DNA of 64,000 bases from contig OX387200.1 in the NCBI GenBank assembly GCA_947561715.1, positions 11,596,501 through 11,660,500 on the forward strand, read 5' to 3'. Below, piece by piece: positions 9,761-20,141 of this stretch (its first letter is position 1; every line of letters begins with the position of its first letter). The notes beneath the pieces are model-generated. The model ran no database searches. It had not been told where the DNA came from and was given only the letters and a program-made list of their open reading frames with translations. This DNA is from Ascidia mentula (lineage: Eukaryota; Chordata; Ascidiacea; Phlebobranchia; Ascidiidae). A program made the translations under genes and the position numbers.

Positions 9761-12676
9761 ATAAACCGCCAGGAAAAAAACGGCCGTTTCCATGTGCCGC
9801 TTGTGGTGCAAGATTTTGGAAGAAAGAACATTTGGAAAAACACATGTCCTCTTGCGATAAACAAGTTATACATGTGATCATTGCGAAAGAGTGTAAGTAC
9901 TGAATATCTTTTTTTGTTTGTTGCTACTAATTGTATTTTATTGTGCTCGTTAGTTTTAGGGCGAGGTCGAATCTACAAACGCATCTAAAAAACACTTGCC
10001 CGAAAATCCACGGTTCAAGAAAGAGGTGAGTTTGCATGAAATTGTTTTACATTTCTATAATCTAATTTATGTTTCTGCAGTAGAACAACAAAACGTACAG
10101 CGGACACTGGCAATTGTGGAGCAGAAGTCCGGAAAAAGCCAAGGTATGAAATCAAAATGTATTCCGTTTATGCCCAATGCGATTTGTCGTGATCAGAACA
10201 GAAAATGCAGACCTTGGTGATTCAATTGGCACCACCGCAAATCCACGAACAACGCTAACAAGAAAAAATATGGGACTTGCCGTTGACAAATTAGTCAATT
10301 TAGCAACTGATCCATCAAACCAAGTCACTACTGACAACATTCTAAATCAAGAACCTATGTTTGATGCATCAAATACGTAAGAGCGATTTTAAACCAAGTC
10401 CTTTTTTATATTATGTCTCTACAAGCCTAATATTAGCATGTCTTCTAAGTATAAAATAGCTATTGGTTTAAAGTATATCCTTTTGTTACAACGTTATAGT
10501 TTCATTTAGCAACAACTGCGATGAACATCAGTTTGCGTGTGAATTCGTTGATAACATTTTAAAGGAACTTAAAGCTGGCGCAATAAATTGCGATACGGGC
10601 TTAGATGATGTCAATGTTAAAAGTACTGCCGATGGAAGGTAAGCGAAATTTATGAACAGAAAGTGATCCAATTATGATCTTATAAAATTATGCTTAGAAC
10701 AGAACTTCACCAATTTGAGGATTACAAAGTAAATCCTACGAAATGAGACATATTATTATTCAAACAATATATTGAAAAACACTGGGATTTTAGTCTTTCA
10801 AGGTAACTTCGCTAAACAAAAGAATGTTTTTATGTAAAGGACATTTAAAATGGAAGTTGTTGTCTAATCAACATAACAAAGTACAGACAATTAAACGCAC
10901 AAGGTCTCAACATACTTTGGAAAAGTGTTCTAAACTTCGCTAACGCGTAATGTCTGCAGATAAAATATGTTTTTCAAGTATGTCGGCGACCGCAATAAAG
11001 CCACGCTATTTAACTCCCACTCGCTAACGGTGGTTTATACATAATATATTACCGCTTTGGCAAATTTTGTAGTGCAATTTCGCTCGCCGTAGTGTTATCA
11101 ACGTAGCAAAAATCCTCGCCTGCTACGATCGCCACTTCAGGCAAACGTTTCGTATGTTTTAACTTCAAATTGGTGCAGTTCTTCTCTGCGCAAAAACAAA
11201 TGTAAAGTGTACAGAGTTGTGACAATTTTTATTTAATCTAGATCTTTGTGTAAAACATAACTTTAGAGTATAAAATTATGGCAATTTTTGTTCAGTCAGG
11301 GTATCAAATTACAGACAAAACTCGAGGTTATAATCATTTAAAAAAATTAAACGCATTAAGTCTCAACATACTTTGGAAACATGTTGTAAACGTCGCCAAC
11401 GCGTAGTGTCTGCAGATAAAATATGATTTCAAGTCTGTCGGCGACCGCAACAAAGGTACGCTATTTAACTCCCACTGTCTAACGATAGTTTATACATAAT
11501 ATATTATTTCTTTGGCAAACTTTGTTGAGGAATTTCGCTCGCCGTAGTGTTATCAATAAGTGTACAGAGTTGTGACAATTTTTTATTTAATCTAGATCGT
11601 TGTGTAAAAGGTAACTTCAGAGTATAAAATTATGGCAATTTTTGTTTAGTCAGGATATCAAATTAGGCTATATTCCTTTAAAAAACGCTATTTAACTCAC
11701 ACTATCTAACGGTGGTTTATACATAATATATTACCTCTTTGGCAAAGTTTGTAGTTCTATTTCTCTCGCGGTAGTGTTATCAACGTTTGGGGTATTCAGC
11801 AGCCCTAAGCAAAAGTCCTCGTCTGCTACGATCGCCACACCAGGCAACATTCCATCAATTTCAAAATGTTACATAAAAACATTCTTTTGTTTAGCGAAGT
11901 TACCTTGAAAGACTAAAATCCCAGTGTTTTTCAATATATTGTTTGAATAATAATATGTCTCATTTCGTAGGATTTACTTTGTAGAATCAAAGCTCGCCCG
12001 TCGCAGAGGCAAACATTCAGCTAGCCAATACCTGTGACGCCAATATCAATGCGGTTGACCAACACGCAGACTCAAACTTAAGCGTTTCGATTGTTGGCGA
12101 CCATGTCGCAGTAGCGCCCACCGGCGGTGGCGATGATTTTAGTTGTGGGGGCAGGTTCATGCAAAACGTTAGCCCGATGTATGTAAGATACAAAATGGCT
12201 TAATACTATTTTGTTGCATTAATTGCCTAACAAATTTTGACAGTTTCCTGAACTATAAATATACTTTACGTTGATAAATTTAGTGTATAAATGCTAAAAA
12301 TTTATTTGTTTCAGTAAAACTTGTGTTAAAAGGTTTGTGAACTTAATGCATTTATGAGGACAAGAACCTAAAACGCGTAGTGGTGCTTTGCAGCGAAATC
12401 AGACGTGAACCAATAGTTGAAGCGGAATATCCCTTGTCACCTTTTACAGCTTCACAAGAATTGAAATGTGAGGAAATTTGCAGGGCTGCAGAAGCGAAAC
12501 TTTGTAGTGCTCCGTCTCATATTCAAAGAGGTTGGTAAGTTGCCAGACATGGTTACCCTTGGAACCAGAATTATATCCATTTTTGTTGCAGGGGAAGCAG
12601 TGGTGAAGCCCAACAACGACCACAGGAAAATGAGCGAGATAGACTTACGCTCGAAACATCAGAGCCATTCAAACAC
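9761..12676 (+). pseudogene. Spliced N-terminal part of a Polinton-like PolB gene (copy A)
   Basis: Exons inferred from splice signals and frame: 9761-9892, 9954-10025, 10081-10143, 10197-10376, 10510-10638, 10698-12154 (interrupted by the inverted-repeat element), 12394-12534 and 12592-~12676. Every internal junction keeps phase 2. The first two exons encode two C2H2/C2HC zinc fingers (PFPCAACGARFWKKEHL, then TCDHCERVFRARSNLQTHL) of the kind found at the N-terminus of some animal Polinton polymerases. The rest is a low-complexity acidic linker. The last three exons match copy B at 24.6-25.0 kb, where polymerase domains follow, which is the basis for the PolB call. Breaks: a 1-nt frame change between the fingers (about 9865-9875), an in-frame stop at the element insertion, a 1-nt deletion in the last exon, and truncation at about 12676. 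Confidence 0.65.
10725..11981. mobile_element. 1.26 kb non-autonomous DNA transposon with ~115 bp terminal inverted repeats
   Basis: The left end (CAAAGTAAATCCTACG...) and right end (...CGTAGGATTTACTTTG) are inverted copies over about 115 bp with few differences. Both are flanked by TA, as for Tc1/mariner-type insertion. The interior has no protein. It contains two to three degenerate direct repeats: a block around 10895-11115 recurs at 11355-11555 and in part at 11690-11790, and another around 11205-11310 recurs at 11565-11665. It lies inside exon 6 of PolB copy A; removing it joins recognisable coding sequence on both sides. Confidence 0.8.
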
Positions 12677-12681
12677 ACTAT

Positions 12682-13663
12682 ATAAGCCACTGCTCTACCC
12701 CGTGCCTTTTTCGCTTTTTCAATATCTTCTCAATGTTATAAAGGTCCTTTTCCACACTTTAGAGTTCCTCATCATAAAACGACCCTTCTATCGGTTCACG
12801 ATTATAATAGACTAGAGAATAGGTATGGGGATTGGTTTGGCGCCGGGATTTTACAAAAAACCTTTCTTCTGTCCAGTTTGGTAAGTAACCTTTTTTAAAC
12901 TTTGTACGGGTTACTGCGATTCTAACTGGGGAACCCACTGCAAACTTCCAGGACATAGGTGGATTCGATATATCGCCGCATAAATTTTCCCAGACAGTAT
13001 CCTGATTATCTCGTTTCACGGACGAGGGAGTAGTTCGAATGCTGCGGTGATAGCTATGGTTGTAGCTTGCTACTACATCATCTAGCACGTCAATATATTT
13101 CGATGTCTGGGCATACGTGAAGTACCGCCATAAACGCTCCTTCAAAGTCCGATTAAATCGCTCAACGGTGGAAGCTTTTGTTTCGTCATTGTACGTCGTA
13201 AAAAAATAAATACCGTGATTTTGTAACCAATTCTGAAAAACTTTATTCACAAACTCTTTGCCACGATCTGTCTGTAATTTCTGTGGTTGGCGGTCCCCAT
13301 CTTGCAAGATTTTTTCGAAAGCTCCCACAAGACTTGGCCCCGTTTTCTGTTTTATTGAGGCAACCCACGCATACTTCGAAAACACATCAATAACGGTAAG
13401 TAAGCATTTGAACCCATTGTTGTAACGACTTAGTTTCACCAAATCAACCAAATCAGCCTGCCACTGAAAATCAATACCTCCGACTACAACACGAAGACGT
13501 TTAAAATTTCGACGTAGAGATTTGTGGAGTCCTGCTTTCGCAGCCAATCTTTTACTTCAATTCTATTTCGTTTTGAAGCACGGGCGAGACGCTTTACGCC
13601 CCCGAGACTCCCTGGTTGCAAGGGGGGATAATATTTCTCAGAAAACTTTACAGATTTACCCAT
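12682..13663 (-). pseudogene. Polinton/Ginger-type DDE integrase with partial chromodomain
   Basis: The best start is the ATG at 13663-13661. It opens a frame with YYPPLQPGSLGGVKRL and a VKDWL segment, typical of the N-terminus of Polinton integrases. A frameshift near 13530 moves to the main frame (LRRNFKRLRVVVGGIDFQW). The catalytic core has QADLVDL, LTVIDVFSKYAW, LQTDRGKEFVN (second D) and TKASTVERFNRTLKERLW (E region). An in-frame TAA at 12759-12761 cuts off a chromodomain start (DLYNIEKILKKRKRHG) that stays open to about 12682, where PolB copy A abuts. Its partner genes on the minus strand are the unknown gene and the peptide just upstream. Intact enzymes of this family integrate the element DNA. 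Confidence 0.85.
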
Positions 13664-14313
13664 TGCTTTGCAAATCGTCTATTCTGCACCGGTGGCGGTT
13701 TAGATCCAACTGGGCGCTGACCTGGCGCGGGTCTTGTATTTGTATACCCAAGCAATGACTTTGGTGCATTTGCTTTTTCCAATGCCGACTGGAAATCAGT
13801 CCATCCGATAGGCGTCGTTGACATCGATCCGCGGCGTCGCACAGCATTGTGAATCAGATCCTTAATGTTGCTTCCTTTAACAACTTCCCCTTTAACCGAA
13901 AGCTCTCCTGTCGAGTTGAAATCAATTTCTGGACTTTCCTTGATAATATCCATGACTCGCTTTGCTTTGTATTTAAACGTCTTTGGCATAGAATCAATCA
14001 CACGACTTTCGACAACATTTTTCTTTGTTTCCTCAACTTCTCCAGCCACAGTTTTTCCTCGGGCTTCTTCGGTAACCGTAAACTTAAGTGGTTTATTCAC
14101 AAGGGTGTCGTTAAAAAATTGATACCGCTGAAGTGCCTGGTTGTAAAGTTTTACTTTGTCTTCCATCGTCCAAGGCTCGTTTATGATGTCCTTCATTTTC
14201 CGATCCAGTGTGGTTAATGCGTTTTCAACAGGCGTCGTTTGTGAAGGTGTGTTTCCCTGTAGACTTTTCAAAATACGAGGGTCCACCAAAGCGAATTTTT
14301 GAACACTTTCCAT
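13648..14313 (-). CDS. Unknown small protein of the Polinton/adintovirus-like module
   Basis: An intact 221-codon frame starting MESVQKFALVDP (ATG 14313-14311). The open frame extends 4 codons further to a GTG, but the ATG is the natural start and lies one base after the stop of the upstream peptide. The 3' end overlaps the integrase start by 16 bp. It has an N-terminal helical part (TTLDRKMKDIINEPW, KVKLYNQALQRYQFF), a Lys/Glu-rich middle and a basic Pro-rich C-terminus. I recall proteins of this general layout beside invertebrate Polinton-like integrases but cannot name a family or function; a virion or DNA-binding role would be a guess. The tight packing with its neighbours suggests viral-style gene compression. 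Confidence 0.6.
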   Translation of the reverse strand: MESVQKFALVDPRILKSLQGNTPSQTTPVENALTTLDRKMKDIINEPWTMEDKVKLYNQALQRYQFFNDTLVNKPLKFTVTEEARGKTVAGEVEETKKNVVESRVIDSMPKTFKYKAKRVMDIIKESPEIDFNSTGELSVKGEVVKGSNIKDLIHNAVRRRGSMSTTPIGWTDFQSALEKANAPKSLLGYTNTRPAPGQRPVGSKPPPVQNRRFAKQWVNL

Positions 14314-14314
14314 T

Positions 14315-14425
14315 TCACTTCCCACCAGACAGAAGACTAGTGACGGCGGGTATTATGCTACCAATCAACGGAGATAACAACGCTGATAAAAATCCTCCAC
14401 GTTGTATAATCTGACGTTTTCTATG
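14315..14425 (-). CDS. Basic-hydrophobic peptide, adenovirus pX/pVI-like, 5' end lost
   Basis: About 36 residues remain: a basic head (HRKRQIIQRGG) followed by a hydrophobic glycine-flanked helix (FLSALLSPLIGSIIPAV) and a terminal SGGK. This basic-then-GGF-hydrophobic pattern resembles adenovirus core/membrane-active peptides and similar short ORFs in adintovirus-like elements. The similarity is by pattern only. The stop is one base before the start of the next gene. The frame continues upstream into the hammerhead repeat array, so the true start has been removed by that insertion. Confidence 0.5.
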   Translation of the reverse strand, partial: HRKRQIIQRGGFLSALLSPLIGSIIPAVTSLLSGGK

Positions 14426-14453
14426 TGCAAAAAAAGCCACAATAATATTGGTA

Positions 14454-14513
14454 AGCTGCAGACAGGGTGTGTACACGTACTGTTTCGACCTGTGAGGTCT
14501 CATCAGTGCAGCT
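14454..14513 (-). ncRNA. Hammerhead ribozyme in array 1, unit 1
   Basis: Minus strand: stem I AGCTGCA/TGCAGCT (7 bp, perfect), CTGATGAG, stem II GACCT/AGGTC with a CAC loop, GAAA, stem III ACAG/CTGT with a longer loop containing the palindrome GTGTACAC, and cleavage after the C of CTGTC. All invariant core bases are present. Confidence 0.88.
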
Positions 14514-14744
14514 GATGCAGTGGCACTGTGCTAGCTTTTACACTAGCAGGCACACTAGATTCCACTTTGTGGTACCTGTCCGGTCAACGTCGATCTGTTG
14601 GGTACCCTATACTGAGTACCAAACAACAGAGACGAACCACTGTGGAGCGCACTATGGCAAAACGGATCTACTTGGTAACCGATAGCGCTAAAGGCAAAAC
14701 ACCAATGCAATATATGTGCAAAAAAAGCCATAATAATATTGGTA

Positions 14745-14804
14745 AGCTGCAGACAGGGTGTGTACACGCACTGTTTCGACCTGTGAGGTCTCATCAGTGC
14801 AGCT
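14745..14804 (-). ncRNA. Hammerhead ribozyme in array 1, unit 2
   Basis: Same fold as unit 1 with all core bases intact. It differs in one loop-III base (TGCGTG for TACGTG). Confidence 0.88.
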
Positions 14805-15024
14805 GTTGCAGTGGCACTGTGCTAGCAGGCACACTAGATTCCACTTTGTGGTACCTGTCCGGTCAACGTCGATCTGTTAGGTAGCCTACACTGAGTACCA
14901 AACAACAGAGACGAACCACTGTGGAGCGCACTATGGCCAAACGGATCTGCTTGGTAACCGATAGCGCCAAAGGCAAAACACCAATGCAATATATGTGCAA
15001 AAAAAAGACATAATAATATTGGTA

Positions 15025-15084
15025 AGCTGCAGACAGGGTGTGTACACGTACTGTTTCGACCTGTGAGGCCTCATCATGGCAGCT
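15025..15084 (-). ncRNA. Degenerate hammerhead in array 1, unit 3
   Basis: The CTGATGAG box reads ATGATGAG and the 5' stem I strand is disturbed (AGCTGCC). The lost core C is invariant in hammerheads, so this copy is probably inactive. Stem III and the cleavage site remain. Confidence 0.7.
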
Positions 15085-15160
15085 GTTGCAGTGGCACTGT
15101 GCTAGCTTTTACACTAGCAGGCACACTAGATTCCACTTTGTGGTACCTGTCCGGTCAATG

Positions 15161-16374
15161 TTTCGTCTACCATCATTAACCTAAGTAAGTCTCACTGGAT
15201 GGTAGCATCAGTTTCAATAAACATTTTCGAAACTTAAGTGCCAGAAGGCAATTTCCATTAATTACTACTATGCCCGGCAGAAAAATAGCAGTAAAAAAAA
15301 TTCTAATTTCTGAAAAGACACTCTACCCTAAATGGAAAACAGCAAGAAGTTCAAATAGGTTAGCCAAATTTTAGCCAGGTTGTTGATATAAAAATTTGAT
15401 CGAAATGAACTGGTCCAATATTGCGGAAATCTAATCTCTACCGGACTTCCTCTATAGTATACTGCATGCTACTGTGTCCCGAAAACAAAGAACAGGTAGG
15501 TCTATCATTACTAGTACGGTTTTGTTAAAAATTAGAGAATATTCATAAAATAAGCGCAATACCGATTACACATCAACTAAATAATAACAGCAGTACTTTC
15601 AGCTACTGTGCTACCACGGTACCACCTCACATAAATCAACCACGTGGATTTTCGGCGAAAGTTGCTGAAGCGTGGAAAATATGATAAAACTTCGTGATAC
15701 AACTCGCTACAGCGACTGACTGTCTCACGAAAACCCGATCAAAATTGTGGTTGATCCGGATGAATACCAACTTGATCCGATCCTTGATCTCGGATCGGTT
15801 GATCCAGGATCGCGGATCAATCTTGATCGGAGATTGTGAATACCACCCTAATTGTTTCAAATTTTGCCAATAAACATGAAAATAAATGTCTTGATGTCAT
15901 TTATTCAACATCCTTCTCTGTAGAATGTAATTTGGAAGGGGCTATCTTACCTTAGTTCGTTAAGGTAAGAATAATCCTTTAGAAAATTTGAAAATGTCGT
16001 CATATTTTCCAAACCAATGTATGTGACTAATCGAACTTTTGCTGTAAAAAAGCAGGCTCTGTCCGAAGCCTTATTGGCGTTTTCAACTCAAACGTTCAGT
16101 AAAAAATAAAAAATGTCGTGTTTTCCTTCATCTTTCCTTAGTCCACCAGCTAGACTGCAATGCCTGGGCTGTGAAGCCTGTAATCCAAAATCAAACCATA
16201 CAGAGATTAGTGATTTGCAGTTAACATCCTTAAAAATCAAATTTCTATTGAAGTTTTACGCCATTTACACTTCGGTTATGATGTCATAATACTTTTATAC
16301 AAACGCATTGCTTGTAGTTTTGAAATAAACGCACCAGTAGGGAAAAAATTGGCAACCGATAAACCAGTACTAGC
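15161..16374. other. Non-coding stretch with a GATC-rich palindromic cluster and a SINE-body fragment
   Basis: No convincing gene. At 15737-15828 ten GATC sites occur in 92 bp in mutually complementary settings (GGATCGG, GATCCAGGATC, CGGATC), capable of several hairpins. This ends in gtgaataccaccct at about 15852, which read outward resembles a DNA-transposon terminus. At about 16146-16175 a fragment matches the SINE body of 9.2 kb. Confidence 0.5.
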
Positions 16375-16594
16375 ATGGAGTCGAAAAAGAAGACCGAAAA
16401 AGTACACCTTGTAAACGTTATATCAGAAACTGAAACAAGAGATATCATAGAGAGCGATGCACAGAAGTTGCTTGTCATTCAAAGAGAAGGTCATTTTACA
16501 TTCCGATGTGTGGATTGCTTGCACAACCCACAACTCTTATTACAAGCACTTGTTTTGCCATGTGTTATACACGGAAAAAACGCAGAGGAATTAG
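16375..16594 (+). CDS. Possible first coding exon of an unrecognised gene
   Basis: An ATG in good context (agcATGg) opens a 73-codon frame that ends at a consensus donor (gaattag|gtgagt, phase 1). The peptide begins with a Lys-rich MESKKKTEK, has an acidic stretch (SETETRDIIESDAQK) and one CVDC pair. I do not recognise it. A short acceptor-led frame at 17829-17917 encodes a Glu/Lys-rich helix ending SIERQ and a TAA, but its phase does not obviously join. It may be a host gene fragment or chance. Confidence 0.25.
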
Positions 16595-17524
16595 GTGAGT
16601 GGAGTATGTGTTTTCTTCACATGTTTTCTCACACCATAACAGAATGAAGAAAAATAAACCATTATATTGGTTCGTTATGCAACTTTGTTATGGTGCTGAT
16701 AGAACCAAGCTTTTATGAACCTAAATAATAATATTTTGTTTCGGTTGTTGACTACTGCGTCGACTATTTTGTTTCGGTTAAATAGAAGTCGCACCTTTGC
16801 ATGGATTCATCCATTTAAAGTTGTAACTATTTCCTCCTACTGGATTTCGACAAACCGATGTGTATCTACTGTATGTATAACATCTAGCAATTTAATAGAA
16901 TCAACTTTAGCATCCAGAATCTGGTTGCAGCTATAAACCTTTAAAAAGAGGAAATGTTTCCAAATTTTTCACACAACACTATTGTTTTTAGGTCGTTTTA
17001 GTCACATTAATATAACTTTGTCTCAAGTTTTTTGGGTGCAAAATGTCTGGAGTTAATGACTTTAAAAAGGAAAGCTAGAATACTGTTGATCATTTTATTA
17101 GTAGACGCTTCGAACCCTTACTGGGTTCATCATCAGTATTATCTGAAGTAATAGACAAACACGGTTGGAATGATTAGTTGAAGGGAATATTCTGCTACTT
17201 TTTGTAGGAATGGGGAATTTTGTACTACACAGTTTGCTCTGTCTTTTATCTCCTTTGTGGATTGGATCTGTTCTTTCTGTTGGAAAAAGCAAGACCATAT
17301 ATAGGACGAAAAACAGTATTCCAGGTTTAAATGGTGATGATTGGTGCATTGGATGTGGTTGTCCATGGTGCCTTATTATACAGCTTCGTAATGTAAGTTA
17401 TGCAAAACTTTTGGGTGCAAAAATCGAACCGAATGAAAAATAGCTTAGGACAAAGTATCATTTTCGGCACGACAGATAATTAGATGTGGAAGCAATAGAG
17501 CCAATAATGTTTTTTTTTATAGTG
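16595..17524. other. No supported gene
   Basis: AT-rich sequence with several short frames on both strands. A stretch at about 17215-17395 ends in aat|gtaagt and could be an exon, but it has no recognisable homology and frames on both strands are equally open. Confidence 0.3.
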
Positions 17525-17575
17525 AGCTGCATATAGGGCCACTGCTTCGACCTGATAGGTCTCATCAGTGCACCT
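17525..17575 (-). ncRNA. Decayed hammerhead copy
   Basis: Minus strand: CTGATGAG and stem II (GACCT/AGGTC) are kept, but GAAA has become GAAG, stem III has drifted (GCAG against CTAT) and stem I pairs poorly. It is a single copy and likely inactive. Confidence 0.6.
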
Positions 17576-19660
17576 ATGGTGCGACGATCTTGTCAGCTGA
17601 ATAGATTAGAACTTAGAGCAAAGTTCAACTCGTTTGGGTTCGTGGATCACCGGGCCAATTTACTCTGTGGACCTTCAACCACTGATGAAAATTCTACAAA
17701 AACTTTTTTTAGTGATGTATCCATTTATAAAAAGAACTATAATTCGCAAACAAATTTTAAGCCAAGCCCAACATAATTATAAATCAAATTAATCTAAATT
17801 TTGACATAATTCCTAGTATTGTTTTAGGAATTAGATGAACAAAAGCTCGAAGAGAGTAAAATCAACGAGTTGAAGCAACATGTGCTGGACCAAGGAATGT
17901 CTATTGAGAGGCAGTAAGGCCTTTGAAGACACTACACTATAATCAAATGTGTTTTCGGTGCTTGGTTTTTGTTATGTATTTTTCTGTTTAATTTTCTACA
18001 AATGTTTCGAAACGGACATTGAAAAGAAAAAAACGTATATGGCTTGCGTTTCAAAAAATGTTATAAGATATAATTTCTTACACCATGGAAATGCTAGAGA
18101 GCAAATGCTGGAACTTTTACAGATTTACATCTTATTTTAAAGACACTTGCTTATATTTCGACGAACGTATGTGCATTGAATTGCATTAAAAAATTAAGGT
18201 AGGCTATACCAAATAGGTTACCCAGCAAGCGTTTTACCAGCCTCTGTACAAATTGAGTGCGTAATTGAATACATGTGTATGTGAAAAGTTATACGATGAT
18301 GATAAGTTTGAAAGCAACGACGGTAAAATAAAAAAAAAATAAAAAGTAAAGTGAAAAGGGAAAAAGTTAACTTTAATACGGCCACGAAGCACCTGTAAGA
18401 GGAAAACAAACTCGAGGATCCCACGCTGCTGTCTCGTTACATCGCAAAAGAAGTTCCCCGTACGCTGGTCTGCCGGACGTCATCTCTTACTAACCTGTAC
18501 CATTATTGTGTCTGCACATTCGAGAAAACATGAGATTATTAAGATTCGCGCCCCCCTTGAAATGTTACATCCTTAATGGCATTGGCGTAACCAGGAAGGG
18601 GTCTCGCAAATAACTAAGTTAAAAATTTGTGAGTATAGGTTTTTTGAAATGTCGTTTTCTTCATGGATGGTTTATTCGATCCTATAGTAAAGGAAAGGGC
18701 CTGGATTGGATGTTCTTGACAGTCTTAAAAAACCCGATATCAAGAAAGTTTCTATCAGACACTATGCTGGCTACCTGTTCTTGGACCACAGTTCGTTCTG
18801 AGACCAAAACCGAGATCGCAACTATATTTGGCGACATCAAACACGAGGCAGCTACAAAAAGGAATGACGCCTTTGTTGACGCGACAAAGGCCGTGAAGTA
18901 GAAATTAACGAACACTGCCACGAAGTTTATCTTTGTTGTTTTGGGGAAACTTGTGTGGAATAGTCGTATAGTCAATCGTCGTTAAGTAAAACTGGAGAAG
19001 GCAAAATACTACAAAAGAGTAGCCAAAATCGTCCATTAAGATTCCCCCAAAAAAAATCGAAGCAAGGGTAATTCTAGGCTAGGTTGGCTACACGCATGTC
19101 GGTAAACAAAGGCTTTCTAAAACGTAGCAATCGTAGCACTTTTGTTAAGGCATGTAAACTTATCTGACATAAATTTATCTGATGACAATTTACACGCAGC
19201 AAAAAAAAAATAATCAAAATTACCGTTTCGGCTACATGCGTTAGCAAACCTACCGTAAAATTACCTGGAAGAAAAAAGTAGCAAAGTTAAGAAACACATC
19301 TTGTGATTAAAAGAAGAAACAAAATACTAGCTCAGGGGTGCACAACCTGCGGGCGTACGACCTTATGTTGCCGTGGATGCTAATTCATTCGGTATGACAC
19401 ATGCTAAATAGTAGCCTAATACATTTGTAATGTCGGCCGTTTATTCATTCATTCATCTATACATACTTTCTTTCCCGGCTATAGACAGTTGAGTAATTAT
19501 TTCCTATGTGTAATAATCGCCATTAAGTCTCGAAAGGGCAAATCCGCAGAAAGTTTTCATATTCATTTGGACATCCTCGACGATTGATGGACCTGCGAAA
19601 AACCTGTAAGAACAAAGAAGTATCTAACGAATATTATTTGTGGACAGCTAGAGTAAACAT
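17576..19660. other. No gene recognised
   Basis: Only short frames are present, apart from the acceptor-led 29-codon frame at 17829-17917. Sequence at about 18630-18900 is open on both strands for about 90 codons, but neither product is recognisable. There is a homopolymer-rich stretch near 18330-18350. Confidence 0.3.
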
Positions 19661-19800
19661 GCATGTGAACACATAGCCATATCGTTTTGTTTGGCTGCGG
19701 CCGACTTTGACCAGGATTGGGCCAATGTAATCCAGACCTGTATGGTAAAAGGGTGGGTGCCCAGAAGTCAGATTTGATGATGACAGAGGTGCCATTATCT
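19661..19800 (-). pseudogene. Fragment of a second BEL/Pao integrase
   Basis: The minus strand encodes PLSSSNLTSGHPPF, then HTGLDYIGPILVKVGRSQT and KRYGYVFTC. This is the start of a BEL integrase catalytic core and aligns with GVDYFGPLVVK in the 3.7-8.9 kb element. The sequence differs enough to be another lineage. The preceding finger region is present only as a frame-broken trace up to about 19900. Confidence 0.7.
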
Positions 19801-20141
19801 GTTCACCATTTCATGCACAGCTTCTAGTGATCGGAATTTTCCGCTGACCAAAGCCTGAATTTTGCGTTTGTTTTATGACATTTTTACCCGGTCAACACGC
19901 CTGAAAGTTAGTCGATATAATTGACCGCTTGGGCTGTAAAGCCAGACAGTTTCTGAAACGTAACATTGAACAATTATATTGTCTCATTCGCATTATTGGA
20001 TTTACTCGAACTGCATCATTGAAATTACATCTTTTATTGTGAGTATTCGAATGCTTTACTAATTTTAATACAAACCAGTAATTACTAATTGCACAGTGTT
20101 GGAGTCTTTGAAATTGCTATTGACGTATTTTTTGTTGTTTG

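Larger units (their letters stand above)
14425..15160 (-). repeat. Tandem hammerhead-ribozyme repeat array, 2.6 units of 280-291 bp
   Basis: Minus-strand units run from predicted cleavage site to cleavage site. The gctgcag landmark is at 14455, 14746 and 15026, giving periods of 291 and 280 bp; the 280 bp unit lacks an 11 bp ctttacactag duplication. Each unit ends with a hammerhead. Between ribozymes the units share A-rich, GGTACC-containing and CACAAAGTGGA segments. Units of this size bounded by self-cleaving motifs match animal retrozymes, whose RNA is processed to monomer circles, and also the tandem terminal repeats of Penelope-like elements. No protein is encoded. Confidence 0.8.

Noticed and set aside
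18629..18975. Overlapping ~90-codon frames on both strands as a gene
   Set aside because: Neither has a recognisable motif, and both being open over the same DNA suggests chance.
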